50,594 nt of DNA from Betaproteobacteria bacterium (GTDB lineage: Bacteria; Pseudomonadota; Gammaproteobacteria; Burkholderiales; UBA3065), in contig RFSW01000003.1 of NCBI GenBank assembly GCA_009923755.1, positions 1-50,594 of the forward strand, given 5' to 3'. The notes beneath the pieces are model-generated. The model was given only the letters and a program-made list of their open reading frames with translations, was not told the DNA's origin and made no database searches. Of this stretch, positions 1 to 8,838 are shown piece after piece. Made by a program: the position numbers and the translations under genes. Within the stretch, counting starts at the first letter, position 1. Each line of letters begins with the position of its first letter.

Positions 1-407
1 ACGAACACGACATCGAGGTCATTGGCCGCGGGCTCGGTCTCGGGCATCGGGCGGCGACGCTCGCGCAGCTCGTAACCAAGTCGGTCCGCGACGAGAAGGA
101 GCGCGTTGATCGCCCGCGTCTCGATGGCGGCGTTGACCCGCACAACCGAGAGCACGTTGCTCCAGGTCGGGCGGTCCTCGAGCGGATCGCGCTCGAACCC
201 GAGGAGGCTGTCCATGAACGCTTCGGTGAGGGGCGGGATGTCGATCTCGCGGCCGTCGACGAACCGCACCAGCATGCCCGTGTAGGGCAGCTGCGTGACC
301 GACAGCACCACTTCAGGCCGATCATGGAACAATTGCTCGTAGACGCTCGCGTCGCTCTCGGTCAGAACCCACTCGAGCAAATGTTTTTTTATGGTGGTTG
401 AAAGCAT
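1..407 (-). CDS. Hypothetical protein, partial (runs off window start)
   Basis: Absent from ORF track because it is open at the edge. Reverse complement reads MLSTTIKKHLLEWVLTESDASVYEQLFHDRPEVVLSVTQLPYTGMLVRFVDG...; ATG at 407 preceded by AAGGAG Shine-Dalgarno. Confidence 0.75.
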   Translation of the reverse strand, partial: MLSTTIKKHLLEWVLTESDASVYEQLFHDRPEVVLSVTQLPYTGMLVRFVDGREIDIPPLTEAFMDSLLGFERDPLEDRPTWSNVLSVVRVNAAIETRAINALLLVADRLGYELRERRRPMPETEPAANDLDVVF

Positions 408-546
408 CGAGAAACTCCTTGTGTGTTTATTTTATCATGCAAATAGAGGGAATGAAATTGGTTTGAGCTTGGCTTTTTTATCGTTTGTCGCAAATTACCT
501 CAAATGCACGGTATTCTAAACTTACCTTTATGATTTGTTTGCCATA

Positions 547-1395
547 ATGGATGTCATGACCGATACGTCCCTGACGCGCTCCACGGCCTGCAATCTGATC
601 CTGCTCGCCACCCTCCCGACCGGAGATCTCCTCGCCACCGCCTTCGATCTCGAGGACCGCACTTTGCCAGCGCGCGATGCGCACCAGAAGGCCGCGATGG
701 TCCAGCGCGAGCTGATCGTGGTCTCGATCTTCCGGCGCTACATCGCCACCGCCGACCGCCGCGCCGATCACATCCTGCCCGAGCAGCAGTACACGCTGCT
801 CGGTGCCTCGCTCGAGCGTCTCGTCGCCCCTCCAGGGCAGGTCCTAGCCGCGCTGCGCACCCATCTCGTCGATCCTGCCCTCGATCTGACGCCGGAGCTG
901 ACCGCGGCCGCCCACATGCAGGCCTCCAACGGTCTGCCGCCCGATGTCCCGCCGCTCGGGCGCATCATGACCAAGGCACGCACCGCCATCGCCGGTGAGG
1001 ACATGCCCATCCTCGATCCACTCGCCATGAAGTCTCTCCTGATGGCTCAGGCCTGTCTGCGCGCGATGTTGCCCGTCGCGCACCGCCGCCCCGATCTCGT
1101 GATGCGGACCGCCCCGGCCGATCCCTTACCGCTGCGCTTGGCCCAGGAGCTCGCCAACGCCGTCCTCCTCTCCGGTCTGCCGGCGGGGGAGAAAGAGCGT
1201 CAGGACATCGAGAACCTGACCTGTATTGCCGAAGAGCTGCTCTCAGCGGCAGGGCTCTCGAACCTCGCCCGGCAGTTGGCGGACTTCAGGGCGCATTTTG
1301 CGTTGGCTCCTGCCGCAGCCGGTACGGCACTGCCGGATCCCGCCGTGCCAGCTCTGATCGCCGGAGGACGCGCCCATGCCGCAGCCGACCGGTAG
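547..1395 (+). CDS. Hypothetical protein, paralog 1 of a three-member local family
   Basis: Long ORF; blocks QRELIVVSIFRR, LVAPPGQVLAALRTHLVDPALDLTPEL and PLPLRLAQELAN align with ORFs 1651-2475 and 3701-4547. Start could be 547 or 556. Confidence 0.8.
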   Translation: MDVMTDTSLTRSTACNLILLATLPTGDLLATAFDLEDRTLPARDAHQKAAMVQRELIVVSIFRRYIATADRRADHILPEQQYTLLGASLERLVAPPGQVLAALRTHLVDPALDLTPELTAAAHMQASNGLPPDVPPLGRIMTKARTAIAGEDMPILDPLAMKSLLMAQACLRAMLPVAHRRPDLVMRTAPADPLPLRLAQELANAVLLSGLPAGEKERQDIENLTCIAEELLSAAGLSNLARQLADFRAHFALAPAAAGTALPDPAVPALIAGGRAHAAADR

Positions 1396-1654
1396 TGCCG
1401 CGGCGACCGTCTGGCGGATCGGTGACCGCGCCATCGTCGAGGGGGCGGCGCGCTTCGAGGGTACGGTGACGGCGCTCTTCACCCTGACGGCCGCCGACGC
1501 CGACAAGCTGCGGATCAAGTATCCCTGGATCGAGGCCGGCGATCTGGTGCTCGTCCTGATGGACGACAGCGGCACGCAGCGCACCCGCATCGCCTCCGAT
1601 CCGACCGTGCGCCGCGTCATCACCCCAGCCGCCGCCAGAGGAGAGGAACCTTGA
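1376..1654 (+). CDS. Small hypothetical protein (92 aa)
   Basis: ORF overlapping the 3' end of paralog 1 and the start of paralog 2; operon-like packing. Confidence 0.6.
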   Translation: MPQPTGSAAATVWRIGDRAIVEGAARFEGTVTALFTLTAADADKLRIKYPWIEAGDLVLVLMDDSGTQRTRIASDPTVRRVITPAAARGEEP

Positions 1655-2475
1655 CCACACACAATGCTACATTGCCGTATTTTCGCAAACTCGCCGCGAT
1701 GCCGATCGGCACGCTTCTCCATCACATCGTCGAGCAGGACGCCCCGGGCCTGGTACCGCTAACCGTGCTCGAGGAAGCCGCGGACATCCAACGCCAGCTC
1801 ATCGTCATCGCCGCCTTCAAGCGCGATCTTCACACCGAAGGCTTGCTCGTCTCTCGACTGTCGCCCCACGGCCGCGAGACGCTGCGGGGTGCGACCGTCA
1901 GCTCTTATCTCGCGCCCGCCGAGGGCCTGCTGGCCGACTTTGCCCGCACCCATCTCGCCGATCCGGACGCGGATCTCTCGGCTTACCTGACGGTCGCCAA
2001 GATCCAACAGACCGCCAACGCCGTCGCACCCGAGGTGCCGACCATCGGGATCATTCTCTCGAGCCCCGCCGCCGCGCTCGGCCCCGACGGCCGCGCGTTG
2101 TTCGACCGCGACCTCGTCCGCGCCGCCCTCATCGTCAGCGCCTGCCTGCAGGCCCTGGTGCCCGATAGCCGTCGGCCGGTGATGCTCGCCCCGCGCGCCG
2201 GTGTGGAGAGCGAAAGATCAGCGTCGGCCCGCGACCGGGGGTTCGATCTCGGCTTTGCCGTTCGCAGCACGCAGCAGATTGCCGGCGCCGTGCTCTCCGG
2301 CGAGCACCCGCTCGACGCGAGCGTCCGCACCACGCTTCTGGGCTATCTGCGCCTGGCCGAACGCCGTCTCGTTCGCGACGGGTTCTCGACGTTCGCAGGT
2401 CAGCTCTCTGTCTTTCGTCAGCACGCAATGGATACCGGTGCCATGGTTCCCCCACAGACCCTGACTGTGTCCTGA
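1651..2475 (+). CDS. Hypothetical protein, paralog 2 of the local family
   Basis: TTG start with upstream GAGGAGAGGAA; alignable blocks IQRQLIVIAAFKRD, YLAPAEGLLADFARTHLADPDADLSAYL, PEVPTIGII. Confidence 0.8.
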   Translation: MTTHNATLPYFRKLAAMPIGTLLHHIVEQDAPGLVPLTVLEEAADIQRQLIVIAAFKRDLHTEGLLVSRLSPHGRETLRGATVSSYLAPAEGLLADFARTHLADPDADLSAYLTVAKIQQTANAVAPEVPTIGIILSSPAAALGPDGRALFDRDLVRAALIVSACLQALVPDSRRPVMLAPRAGVESERSASARDRGFDLGFAVRSTQQIAGAVLSGEHPLDASVRTTLLGYLRLAERRLVRDGFSTFAGQLSVFRQHAMDTGAMVPPQTLTVS

Positions 2476-2530
2476 TCGTGCGGACGGAGACCCCTGCCCA
2501 CGCCCACCACGGGGGAGGGGAGAACTGGAA

Positions 2531-2560
2531 CGGGGCCGGACATGCTGATGTCCGGCCCCG
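2531..2560. terminator. Strong, potentially bidirectional terminator
   Basis: CGGGGCCGGACAT-gctg-ATGTCCGGCCCCG (13-bp arms) followed by CTTTTG, between convergent genes. Confidence 0.85.
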
Positions 2561-2582
2561 CTTTTGTGAGTGTGTTTCTATG

Positions 2583-3038
2583 TCAGTTGCTGCTGGTCGC
2601 CGGCGTCTCGGGTTTGGCCGGCCGGGCGGCGATCGCCGATTGCATCTCGGTCCAGGTCGCGGCCACGCGCGTGCCGATGATGTCGCTCATCTCCTGCTCG
2701 GTCTCCGTGAGTATCGCGCGCATCTCCCGCGCGCTTTCGACCGACGTGCGATAGGCCTGACCGAACAGATCCGCCTGCAGCTGCATCCGCCGGTCCGGCG
2801 TCTCGTGCCCGAGCGTCTCGGCCATCCGCGTGTTGTCCTGCACCATGCGCGTGACCATGGCCACCTGCCGCATCATCGCCTTCTGGATGCCGCGCATCGA
2901 GCACTGCATGGCCTCGCTCATCGCCTCGGCATTCCGCCGTTGGATATCCAGCACCAGACCGACCGGCGCCATATCCATCGGTGCCGGTACTTTGGGAAAT
3001 ATAAAACCGTTCAATCCATTCTTTTTATTGCTCGCCAT
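2583..3038 (-). CDS. Phasin-like protein
   Basis: MASNKKNGLNGFIFPKVPAPMDM...LDIQRRNAEAMSEAMQCSMRGIQKAMMRQ: helical phasin-like pattern; AGGAGATCAAT before ATG at 3038. Confidence 0.55.
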   Translation of the reverse strand: MASNKKNGLNGFIFPKVPAPMDMAPVGLVLDIQRRNAEAMSEAMQCSMRGIQKAMMRQVAMVTRMVQDNTRMAETLGHETPDRRMQLQADLFGQAYRTSVESAREMRAILTETEQEMSDIIGTRVAATWTEMQSAIAARPAKPETPATSSN

Positions 3039-3200
3039 ATTGATCTCCTGTGAAATGGTTATTAACATTTATATTAATTTTGCTGCGTTTTCCACTCATT
3101 ATTGTATCGGGTCTTTTATGGAAGATTGGCTGCGTTTCTGGGAGCTCGTCTGGTCGCACTGTTTGCAACCTGTCATCGGCCGCTGTCCGAAGGGGCGGTC

Positions 3201-3653
3201 ATGACCAAATCCAAGTCACGCACCACGCCGCTCTCGCCGGTGCTCCCTATGCTCGCTGCCTTGCAGGACCCTAAGCGCGCGGGCTTGGCCGGCGCAGGCC
3301 TGATCCTTGTCCTTGCCGCCGTCCTGATCGTGAAAGCCTCCGCACCCGCGCCGATCTCGGATTGCGAGTTTCTCCTGCTCCTCAAGCGCGAGGCGCTGCG
3401 CTGCGGCGAGAAGGTGCTCGCCTACGAGGGCGCGGAGACTCGTCTGCAGTGCGCCGCCCGCCGTGCACTGCGCGTCACCGACACCCGCAATCTCGACCCG
3501 CCGCCCCGCGCCGAAACCCTGATCGCTCTCTTCGTTGCGCTCGATGCGCAGGTTCATGCCGGCGTCATTACCCCGGCTGCCGCCACCCGACGTCTCGAGA
3601 CCTTCGTCGGCCTGAAGGGGTGTCTGGCAGGCGCCGAGGAGACGCCGCGTTAA
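3201..3653 (+). CDS. Hypothetical protein with one transmembrane segment
   Basis: ORF MTKSKSRTTPLSPVLPML...GLAGAGLILVLAAVLIVKA (TM) with Cys-containing C-terminal part. Confidence 0.6.
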   Translation: MTKSKSRTTPLSPVLPMLAALQDPKRAGLAGAGLILVLAAVLIVKASAPAPISDCEFLLLLKREALRCGEKVLAYEGAETRLQCAARRALRVTDTRNLDPPPRAETLIALFVALDAQVHAGVITPAAATRRLETFVGLKGCLAGAEETPR

Positions 3654-3700
3654 TCTCCCGATAACCAGAATTACCGTATACTGAATGATGGAAGGCAGGC

Positions 3701-4547
3701 ATGGAGCTTTTTTCCCCGTACGAGACCGACAGCATCCTCGACCATCGCATGACGGCCCGCGTGCCGTTCGGCGTCATTCTCCGCGAGATGATCGCGCTCG
3801 AAACCCGCGGCACCGAAAAGCTGCCCATCGCCGCGCTCTCGCGCGACCGAAATCCAGAAAGAGCTGATCGTCATCGATCTCATTCGCCGTGACATCGAAG
3901 CCGGCGGACCGTATCGCGAGATCATCGAGGAGGCCAAGCTCGGCAACCTCGCCACGGTCAACGCCTGGCTGCTCATCGCGCCCCCGGGGCAGGCGCTCGA
4001 CGCCTTCCGCGACCGCTTCCTGAAACGGCGCGATCTCGATCTCTCGCCGCTCCTGCACCGGGCGAGCCAGCTGCAGACCACCAACCACGTGCCGGCCAGC
4101 GTGCCGCCGATGGGCGCGATCTATACGAGTGCCCAGACGGGCCTCGGGCGCAACGGCGGGGCCATCGTCGACCATTTTGCTCTGAATGCCGCGCTGCTCG
4201 TCCAATCGGCCTGCCGGTCTCTCGTCGAGCCGTCCGAGCGTGGCGGGCTCTCCATCGCTAAGGTCTACGACAGCGATCCCGTACCGCTACGCAAAGCCCA
4301 GGAGCTCGCTAATCGGCTCCTGGTCGAGCGGCGTCTGCGCACCCCGCAAGAGGCCGCCGAGATCCACGACCTTCTCCAGATCGCAGCCGGCTGGCTGCTC
4401 GAGGCCGGCTTCCGCGTCTATGCCCAGACCGTCGTCAATCTCCTCGACCAGCCGCGCGGGCCGCTCTCGTCCTATCGTCTCGAAGCCCCCGATGGGGATC
4501 GGGCCGGTGAGATCGGACTGTTTCAACTCCGGCAGTTCGACGCCTGA
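3701..4547 (+). pseudogene. Paralog 3 of the local family, frame-disrupted near 3838-3846
   Basis: Frame 3701-3844 encodes the N-terminus (FGVILREMIALE...LPIAALSR); homology continues in another frame from 3843 (ATEIQKELIVIDLIRRDIE... to 4547) without stops. Confidence 0.65.
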
Positions 4548-4969
4548 CCCGCGCGAGCGAGGGTCGGCCGCAGCAACGTGCGCCGTGTCCTGGCCCGCTG
4601 CGGGCGTTACATCTTGCGCACAGCGGCATTTGTCGAGCGCGACGCGATTTCATGCATGCGTGAGTCAAGGGCCGGCGAGAAGATGCAGTTCTCTGAGGCT
4701 GCGTCAGCCAGCACGGCGGCGGCAGCGTCTTCGATCGCAACGAGGGTCTAGGTCGGTCCGATCTCGCCGCGCCGCCGACGTACCATACCCCAACGGGTAC
4801 TGAGCAAATTTAGTCAAATCCGGCTCTGATTACAATGAATTCCTATCCCATTGTGCCGTCGGCACCGCGCGCACTCGACCATCTCAATGGTGTCTGGTTG
4901 CCTCGATGGAGAGGCTCACCGGTCTGGTTCGGTTCTCCGTGCCGCAGCGAACACCGACACCCATGCTCC

Positions 4970-5320
4970 TCACGGCGCATCCACGTAAGCGGACGCTGCG
5001 ACAAGCTCACCTGCGGCGCGGGTATCCGCGAGGACGGAGCGCCAGGACCTTGCGTGCTCCAACACCGGCTCGCTGCCGGCGGTATGACGGATGACGAGGA
5101 TATAGAGGCCGCCTATGGGGACCGTATCGAACGCCGGGCCGCTCATGACCGGCCGCCAGCCGTGCCGCTCGCGCACGATCACCGAGAACCTCCGCGCGTC
5201 AGTCGCAAACGTCAGGACAAGCGTCGTCTCGGAATTGCCCGCGCGGGATACAAGACGCGCCACCACGATCCCGTGGGGGGCTTCGCCTTCATGAGATGAT
5301 CCGGAGGGGCCGTTATGGCG
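4970..5320 (-). CDS. Hypothetical protein
   Basis: ORF MRHNGPSGSSHEGEAPHGIVVARLVSRAGNSETTLVLTFATDARRFSVIVRERHGW...; coding-like composition but no recognised family. Confidence 0.35.
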   Translation of the reverse strand, partial: RHNGPSGSSHEGEAPHGIVVARLVSRAGNSETTLVLTFATDARRFSVIVRERHGWRPVMSGPAFDTVPIGGLYILVIRHTAGSEPVLEHARSWRSVLADTRAAGELVAASAYVDAP

Positions 5321-5783
5321 CATACGCATGTATGGCAAGAGTCACAGACTCGACAGCATCTCGCAACACGTCATTGCTTCCGAGCATGGTGCCTGCTGCT
5401 GCTCCAGCTGGCGACCTACCGAAAAGCACCCATGGCTCAGCGGGGCTTGCACTTGCGGCTGTACGGTTGTGCGTATCTACGGCATCAGCGCGTGTTTGAG
5501 AGACCGGGCCCGTGATAAATAAGCGTCGATTTTCACCACTGAATATGATAGGATAATAAAATATTCTGCTTAGCGCTTCGCGCTTCAGCCACATGCACCC
5601 AATCGGCAAAAATCATTTCCATAACGCAGAGTGATAATAGTAATTATGACAATGCATGGAAAAAAAGTGCTCGTTGTTATGTAAAATCACGCTCCGATGT
5701 TTTCTCGTCTGGCGGCTGTGATGTCGTGATTGACGACCGAGTTCGGTCTTGTTCGATGCGGCTGTCGATGTCAGACTTATTCC

Positions 5784-6200
5784 ATGGTGTTCTGTCTCGC
5801 TTTTTCGCTCTCTTCCGTCCGGCTTCGTCTCGCATTCAGCACGGCCCTCGCTGTCGCCCTTCTCAGCCCTCTCGCGGCAAAGGGCGCCGAGGCGCGTTCT
5901 CGCTCGGTCTTCGAAGCCATCACGTCGCGCCCCTGGGCACACGAGCCCGACCGACTGTTGTCGCCCGAGCCGGCGATGCCCGTCCGCGATGGCCGCAGCG
6001 GCACCTGCGCTTACACCGAGCTCGTCGGCCAGCTGTTCGGAGATGCCGACCTCTCGATCATCGAGACCCCCTTTCGCGTCAGCTATACGCAGGCGCCACC
6101 GCTCGACGCGCTGACGCCACGCGTGACGGTGCTCGTCGATCTGCAGACCGATCGTATCCTGCGCGTGCATTGTCCGCGGCCTGGGTCAACCCCGCGCTGA
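5784..6200 (+). CDS. Exported protein resembling I78-type peptidase inhibitors
   Basis: Signal-peptide-like MVFCLAFSLSSVRLRLAFSTALAVALLSPLAAKGAEA; C-terminal CAYTELVGQ...TPRVTVLVDLQTDRILRVHC. Confidence 0.5.
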   Translation: MVFCLAFSLSSVRLRLAFSTALAVALLSPLAAKGAEARSRSVFEAITSRPWAHEPDRLLSPEPAMPVRDGRSGTCAYTELVGQLFGDADLSIIETPFRVSYTQAPPLDALTPRVTVLVDLQTDRILRVHCPRPGSTPR

Positions 6201-6276
6201 GCGACCGTCGTCGGCGGGTTGGGTTTTTTGATGAGGCTTGACGCTGAAACGAAGCTCGCTCTTGCCCGCGCTGCGG

Positions 6277-6546
6277 TCATGTCGCGTCCATCGCGTTCAG
6301 GAACCGTACCCGCACCGCCGGAGAGGCCTTCGCGAAACTGTCGTAGAACTGCAGGAGCGCGCACGTCCCGGGATCGGCAATACCGTCGCTGCTGCCGCCG
6401 CCGGCTAGCCCGTCGATCGCGACGATCGCGCTGCGCAGCACCGCCTTGATGTCGTGACGGTCGGCGCGCTCGGCTTCCTGCGAGAGAAAGTAGAGGGCGG
6501 CGAGGATGCCGCGGATCACCCGGGTTTGATGCGGCATGGCGTTCAT
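6277..6546 (-). CDS. Small hypothetical protein downstream of luxI-like gene
   Basis: MNAMPHQTRVIRGILAALYFLSQEAERADRHDIKAVLRSAIVAIDGL...; ATGA overlap with the luxI-like stop. Confidence 0.65.
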   Translation of the reverse strand: MNAMPHQTRVIRGILAALYFLSQEAERADRHDIKAVLRSAIVAIDGLAGGGSSDGIADPGTCALLQFYDSFAKASPAVRVRFLNAMDAT

Positions 6547-7181
6547 GCGGCTTGCGAGGTCACGGCCGCCCGGCCGTAGGAGAGGACACGGTCGTGCAGC
6601 CCCGTGGTACGGCGCACCTTGAGGAGGATCTCCGGCGTCACCGCCACCCATCCCGCACGGATCGCATGGCCGGTGCCGAGCGTGCGCTCCGGTCCGATCC
6701 AATCGATGTCCCAGCCCGAACGCGTGAAGATGTTGCGCCAGTAGGCCGGGTACATGATGCCGATGTAGCGGGTGATGCCGGTATCGAGCCCGTATTCGAG
6801 ATAGGCGACCACGATCTCCTGGATGATCCGGCGGCGGGCCTCGGCCGGAAGCCGGTCGTCGACGCAGAAGCGGCTCGCCTCCCAGACCGCGGGGGATTGC
6901 GGCAGCTCGATGTCGGTGACGAGGTGGCTGAACACCCGCTGCAGCATGTACGGCCGGTCCGTCGGGTAGAGCCGGCAGACGCCCTCCGCCTCACCCGCCC
7001 CGTTGCGGGCGACGAGATAAGTCGTCGCGGGGTTGTCGTAATCGTCGTACTCCAGCTCGCGGATCGTCGGCACGTCCCAGTTCTGCCGCGCGATCACGCT
7101 GCGGTAGCGCAGCCGGTGCTGCGCGGCGATCGGATTGCCGTCGAACAGATGGTTGGTCTCAAGCGTGACGCACTCGATCAT
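6543..7181 (-). CDS. Acyl-homoserine-lactone synthase (LuxI family)
   Basis: Autoinducer synthase signature: LRYRSVIARQNWDVPTIRELEYDDYDNPATTYLVARN...GVCRLYPTDRPYML...VWEASRFCVDD. Confidence 0.93.
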   Translation of the reverse strand: MIECVTLETNHLFDGNPIAAQHRLRYRSVIARQNWDVPTIRELEYDDYDNPATTYLVARNGAGEAEGVCRLYPTDRPYMLQRVFSHLVTDIELPQSPAVWEASRFCVDDRLPAEARRRIIQEIVVAYLEYGLDTGITRYIGIMYPAYWRNIFTRSGWDIDWIGPERTLGTGHAIRAGWVAVTPEILLKVRRTTGLHDRVLSYGRAAVTSQAA

Positions 7182-7241
7182 GGTCTTCGTGGGGTCCCGT
7201 GATTACACGGGTTCCATCAGACCAGAGCGCCGTGTGCCGCG

Positions 7242-8003
7242 TTACCTAGCAACCTCGATAGGCTCGACGAAGTTGGGCGTGATGAGCCCCTGCCGCAGCG
7301 CCTTGGCAACCGCGAAAATCCGCTCGTTGGCGCCGAGCTTGCGGTAGATGTTGGCGAGGTGGAAGCGCACCGTCGGATATGAAATATGCAGCATATCCGC
7401 GATCACCTGGTCGCTCTTGCCCTCCGCCACCCACAGCAGGATCTCCCGCTCCCGTGCGCTGAGACGGATCTCGCGCGCGCCGTCGTGGGCGTCCGCGCAT
7501 TTCTCCGAGTAGGCGATGTGGAACTGTGCCGCCATCGCCTTCAGGAGCCCCAGCAGGTTCTTGTCGGGTTTGACGTCGCCGGTCGCATTGGCGAGGCCAA
7601 TGCCGGCAATCTCGCCGTTCGGGCCGTAGAGGGGAATGCCGACGCCGTCGCGCAGCCCCGCCTCCGCCGCCTCGTTCATCACACGCCGTTCCTCGTCCGT
7701 GAGAACGGCGTGTGCGACGAGCCAATCCCAGGTGAAGGCGTCGGCCGTCTTGAAGGCGAAGCGCGGCACCGGGTCCTTCCGCTCGTAGCCGCTCGCCGCG
7801 TAGTGCGCCATCCAGTCCTCGGGATAGTTTCGTTCGAGGCCGTGCCCGGCCTTGACGCCGAGCGAGGGGTGGTCGGTGATGCGGCTGTAGATGACGCGGT
7901 CGAAGCCGAGTGCGGCGAGCGCCTGCTGATAAAGATGAAACACCTCCTCCGGCGTCTCGGCGGCATTCGTTCGTGCAATGAAGTCCTCGAACGTCCGGCC
8001 CAT
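7242..8003 (-). CDS. LuxR-family quorum-sensing regulator
   Basis: Autoinducer-binding region (WMAHYAASGYERKDPVPRFAFKTADAFTWDW) and C-terminal GerE-type HTH (LSAREREILLWVAEGKSDQVIADMLHISYPTVRFHLANIYRKL). Confidence 0.93.
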   Translation of the reverse strand: MGRTFEDFIARTNAAETPEEVFHLYQQALAALGFDRVIYSRITDHPSLGVKAGHGLERNYPEDWMAHYAASGYERKDPVPRFAFKTADAFTWDWLVAHAVLTDEERRVMNEAAEAGLRDGVGIPLYGPNGEIAGIGLANATGDVKPDKNLLGLLKAMAAQFHIAYSEKCADAHDGAREIRLSAREREILLWVAEGKSDQVIADMLHISYPTVRFHLANIYRKLGANERIFAVAKALRQGLITPNFVEPIEVAR

Positions 8004-8010
8004 GAAGACC

Positions 8011-8370
8011 TCACGTCCGCTGCAGGAACGCGTCGATCACCTGGAAGATGCAGCGGCGCGCCTCCGCGTCCTTGATGGCCGCGAACGAGCGCACCAGCCG
8101 GATCGTCGCGGGATCGAGATCGAGCACAGGCGCACGGCGCGTGGCCGGCAGCAAATCGTGCACGCCGAGGTCCAAGGCCTCGCTGAACCGCACCAGTTGT
8201 GTGAACGACACCCGGTTCTGCCCGGTCTCGTATTTCTGGACCTGCTGAAACGAAACACCGGTGCGCTCTCCCAACTCCTTCTGGCTCAAGCCGAGAGATT
8301 TACGGGCCGCCCGGATGCGTTTCCCGATGATGAGGTCGTTCGTGTCCGCTCTGCTTTTCGTCCTGCGCAT
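8011..8370 (-). CDS. XRE-family HTH regulator
   Basis: IGKRIRAARKSLGLSQKELGERTGVSFQQVQKYETGQNRVSFTQL; same strand directly upstream of luxR-like gene; ATG at 8370. Confidence 0.88.
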   Translation of the reverse strand: MRRTKSRADTNDLIIGKRIRAARKSLGLSQKELGERTGVSFQQVQKYETGQNRVSFTQLVRFSEALDLGVHDLLPATRRAPVLDLDPATIRLVRSFAAIKDAEARRCIFQVIDAFLQRT

Positions 8371-8838
8371 GAGAAATTTGCATATTATTCGTGTACGTGA
8401 CAATTCTAGCGCATGCCAATCGACATGCAAATCATCTTCGGGGGGATCCCTGTCGGGGGTTTCCGTAATGGCGCGGCCGTGGTGGCCGCCGATGCGGTCC
8501 GACGCACGGCCGTCAACGACAATGGGTGCGAAGACGACGACCTGCCGCCGTCAGGGCTGCTGACGTTCTATTGAAGCGTTGTCAGGCGTCCTCGAGGGCC
8601 GTCTCCGAGAGGCTCGTCACGCCGTCTTTGTCCGTCGCGGACGCGCAAGGCGATCTGGCAGGCTCTGTCCTTGTTGCCCCTGGACCAGCCCCCGTCGTCT
8701 ACGCGTGCGGCAGAGGTGGGCGCCCCGCCCTGTCGGTCGTCGGGCTCTCGTGAACCGAGCCCCGCCTTAGCTCACGCGAGAGCGGCGGGTCTCGGCCATC
8801 CGGCGTCGATCCCTGGCGCGGCTTCGCCCAAGCTCCAG

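Noticed and set aside
2478-3053. + strand ORFs opposite the phasin-like gene
   Set aside because: His/Arg-rich antisense frames; the - strand gene has an RBS and phasin-like pattern.
8430-8838. Small ORFs between the XRE and 8839-10107 genes
   Set aside because: Low-complexity Arg/Pro-rich frames without RBS; treated as non-coding.
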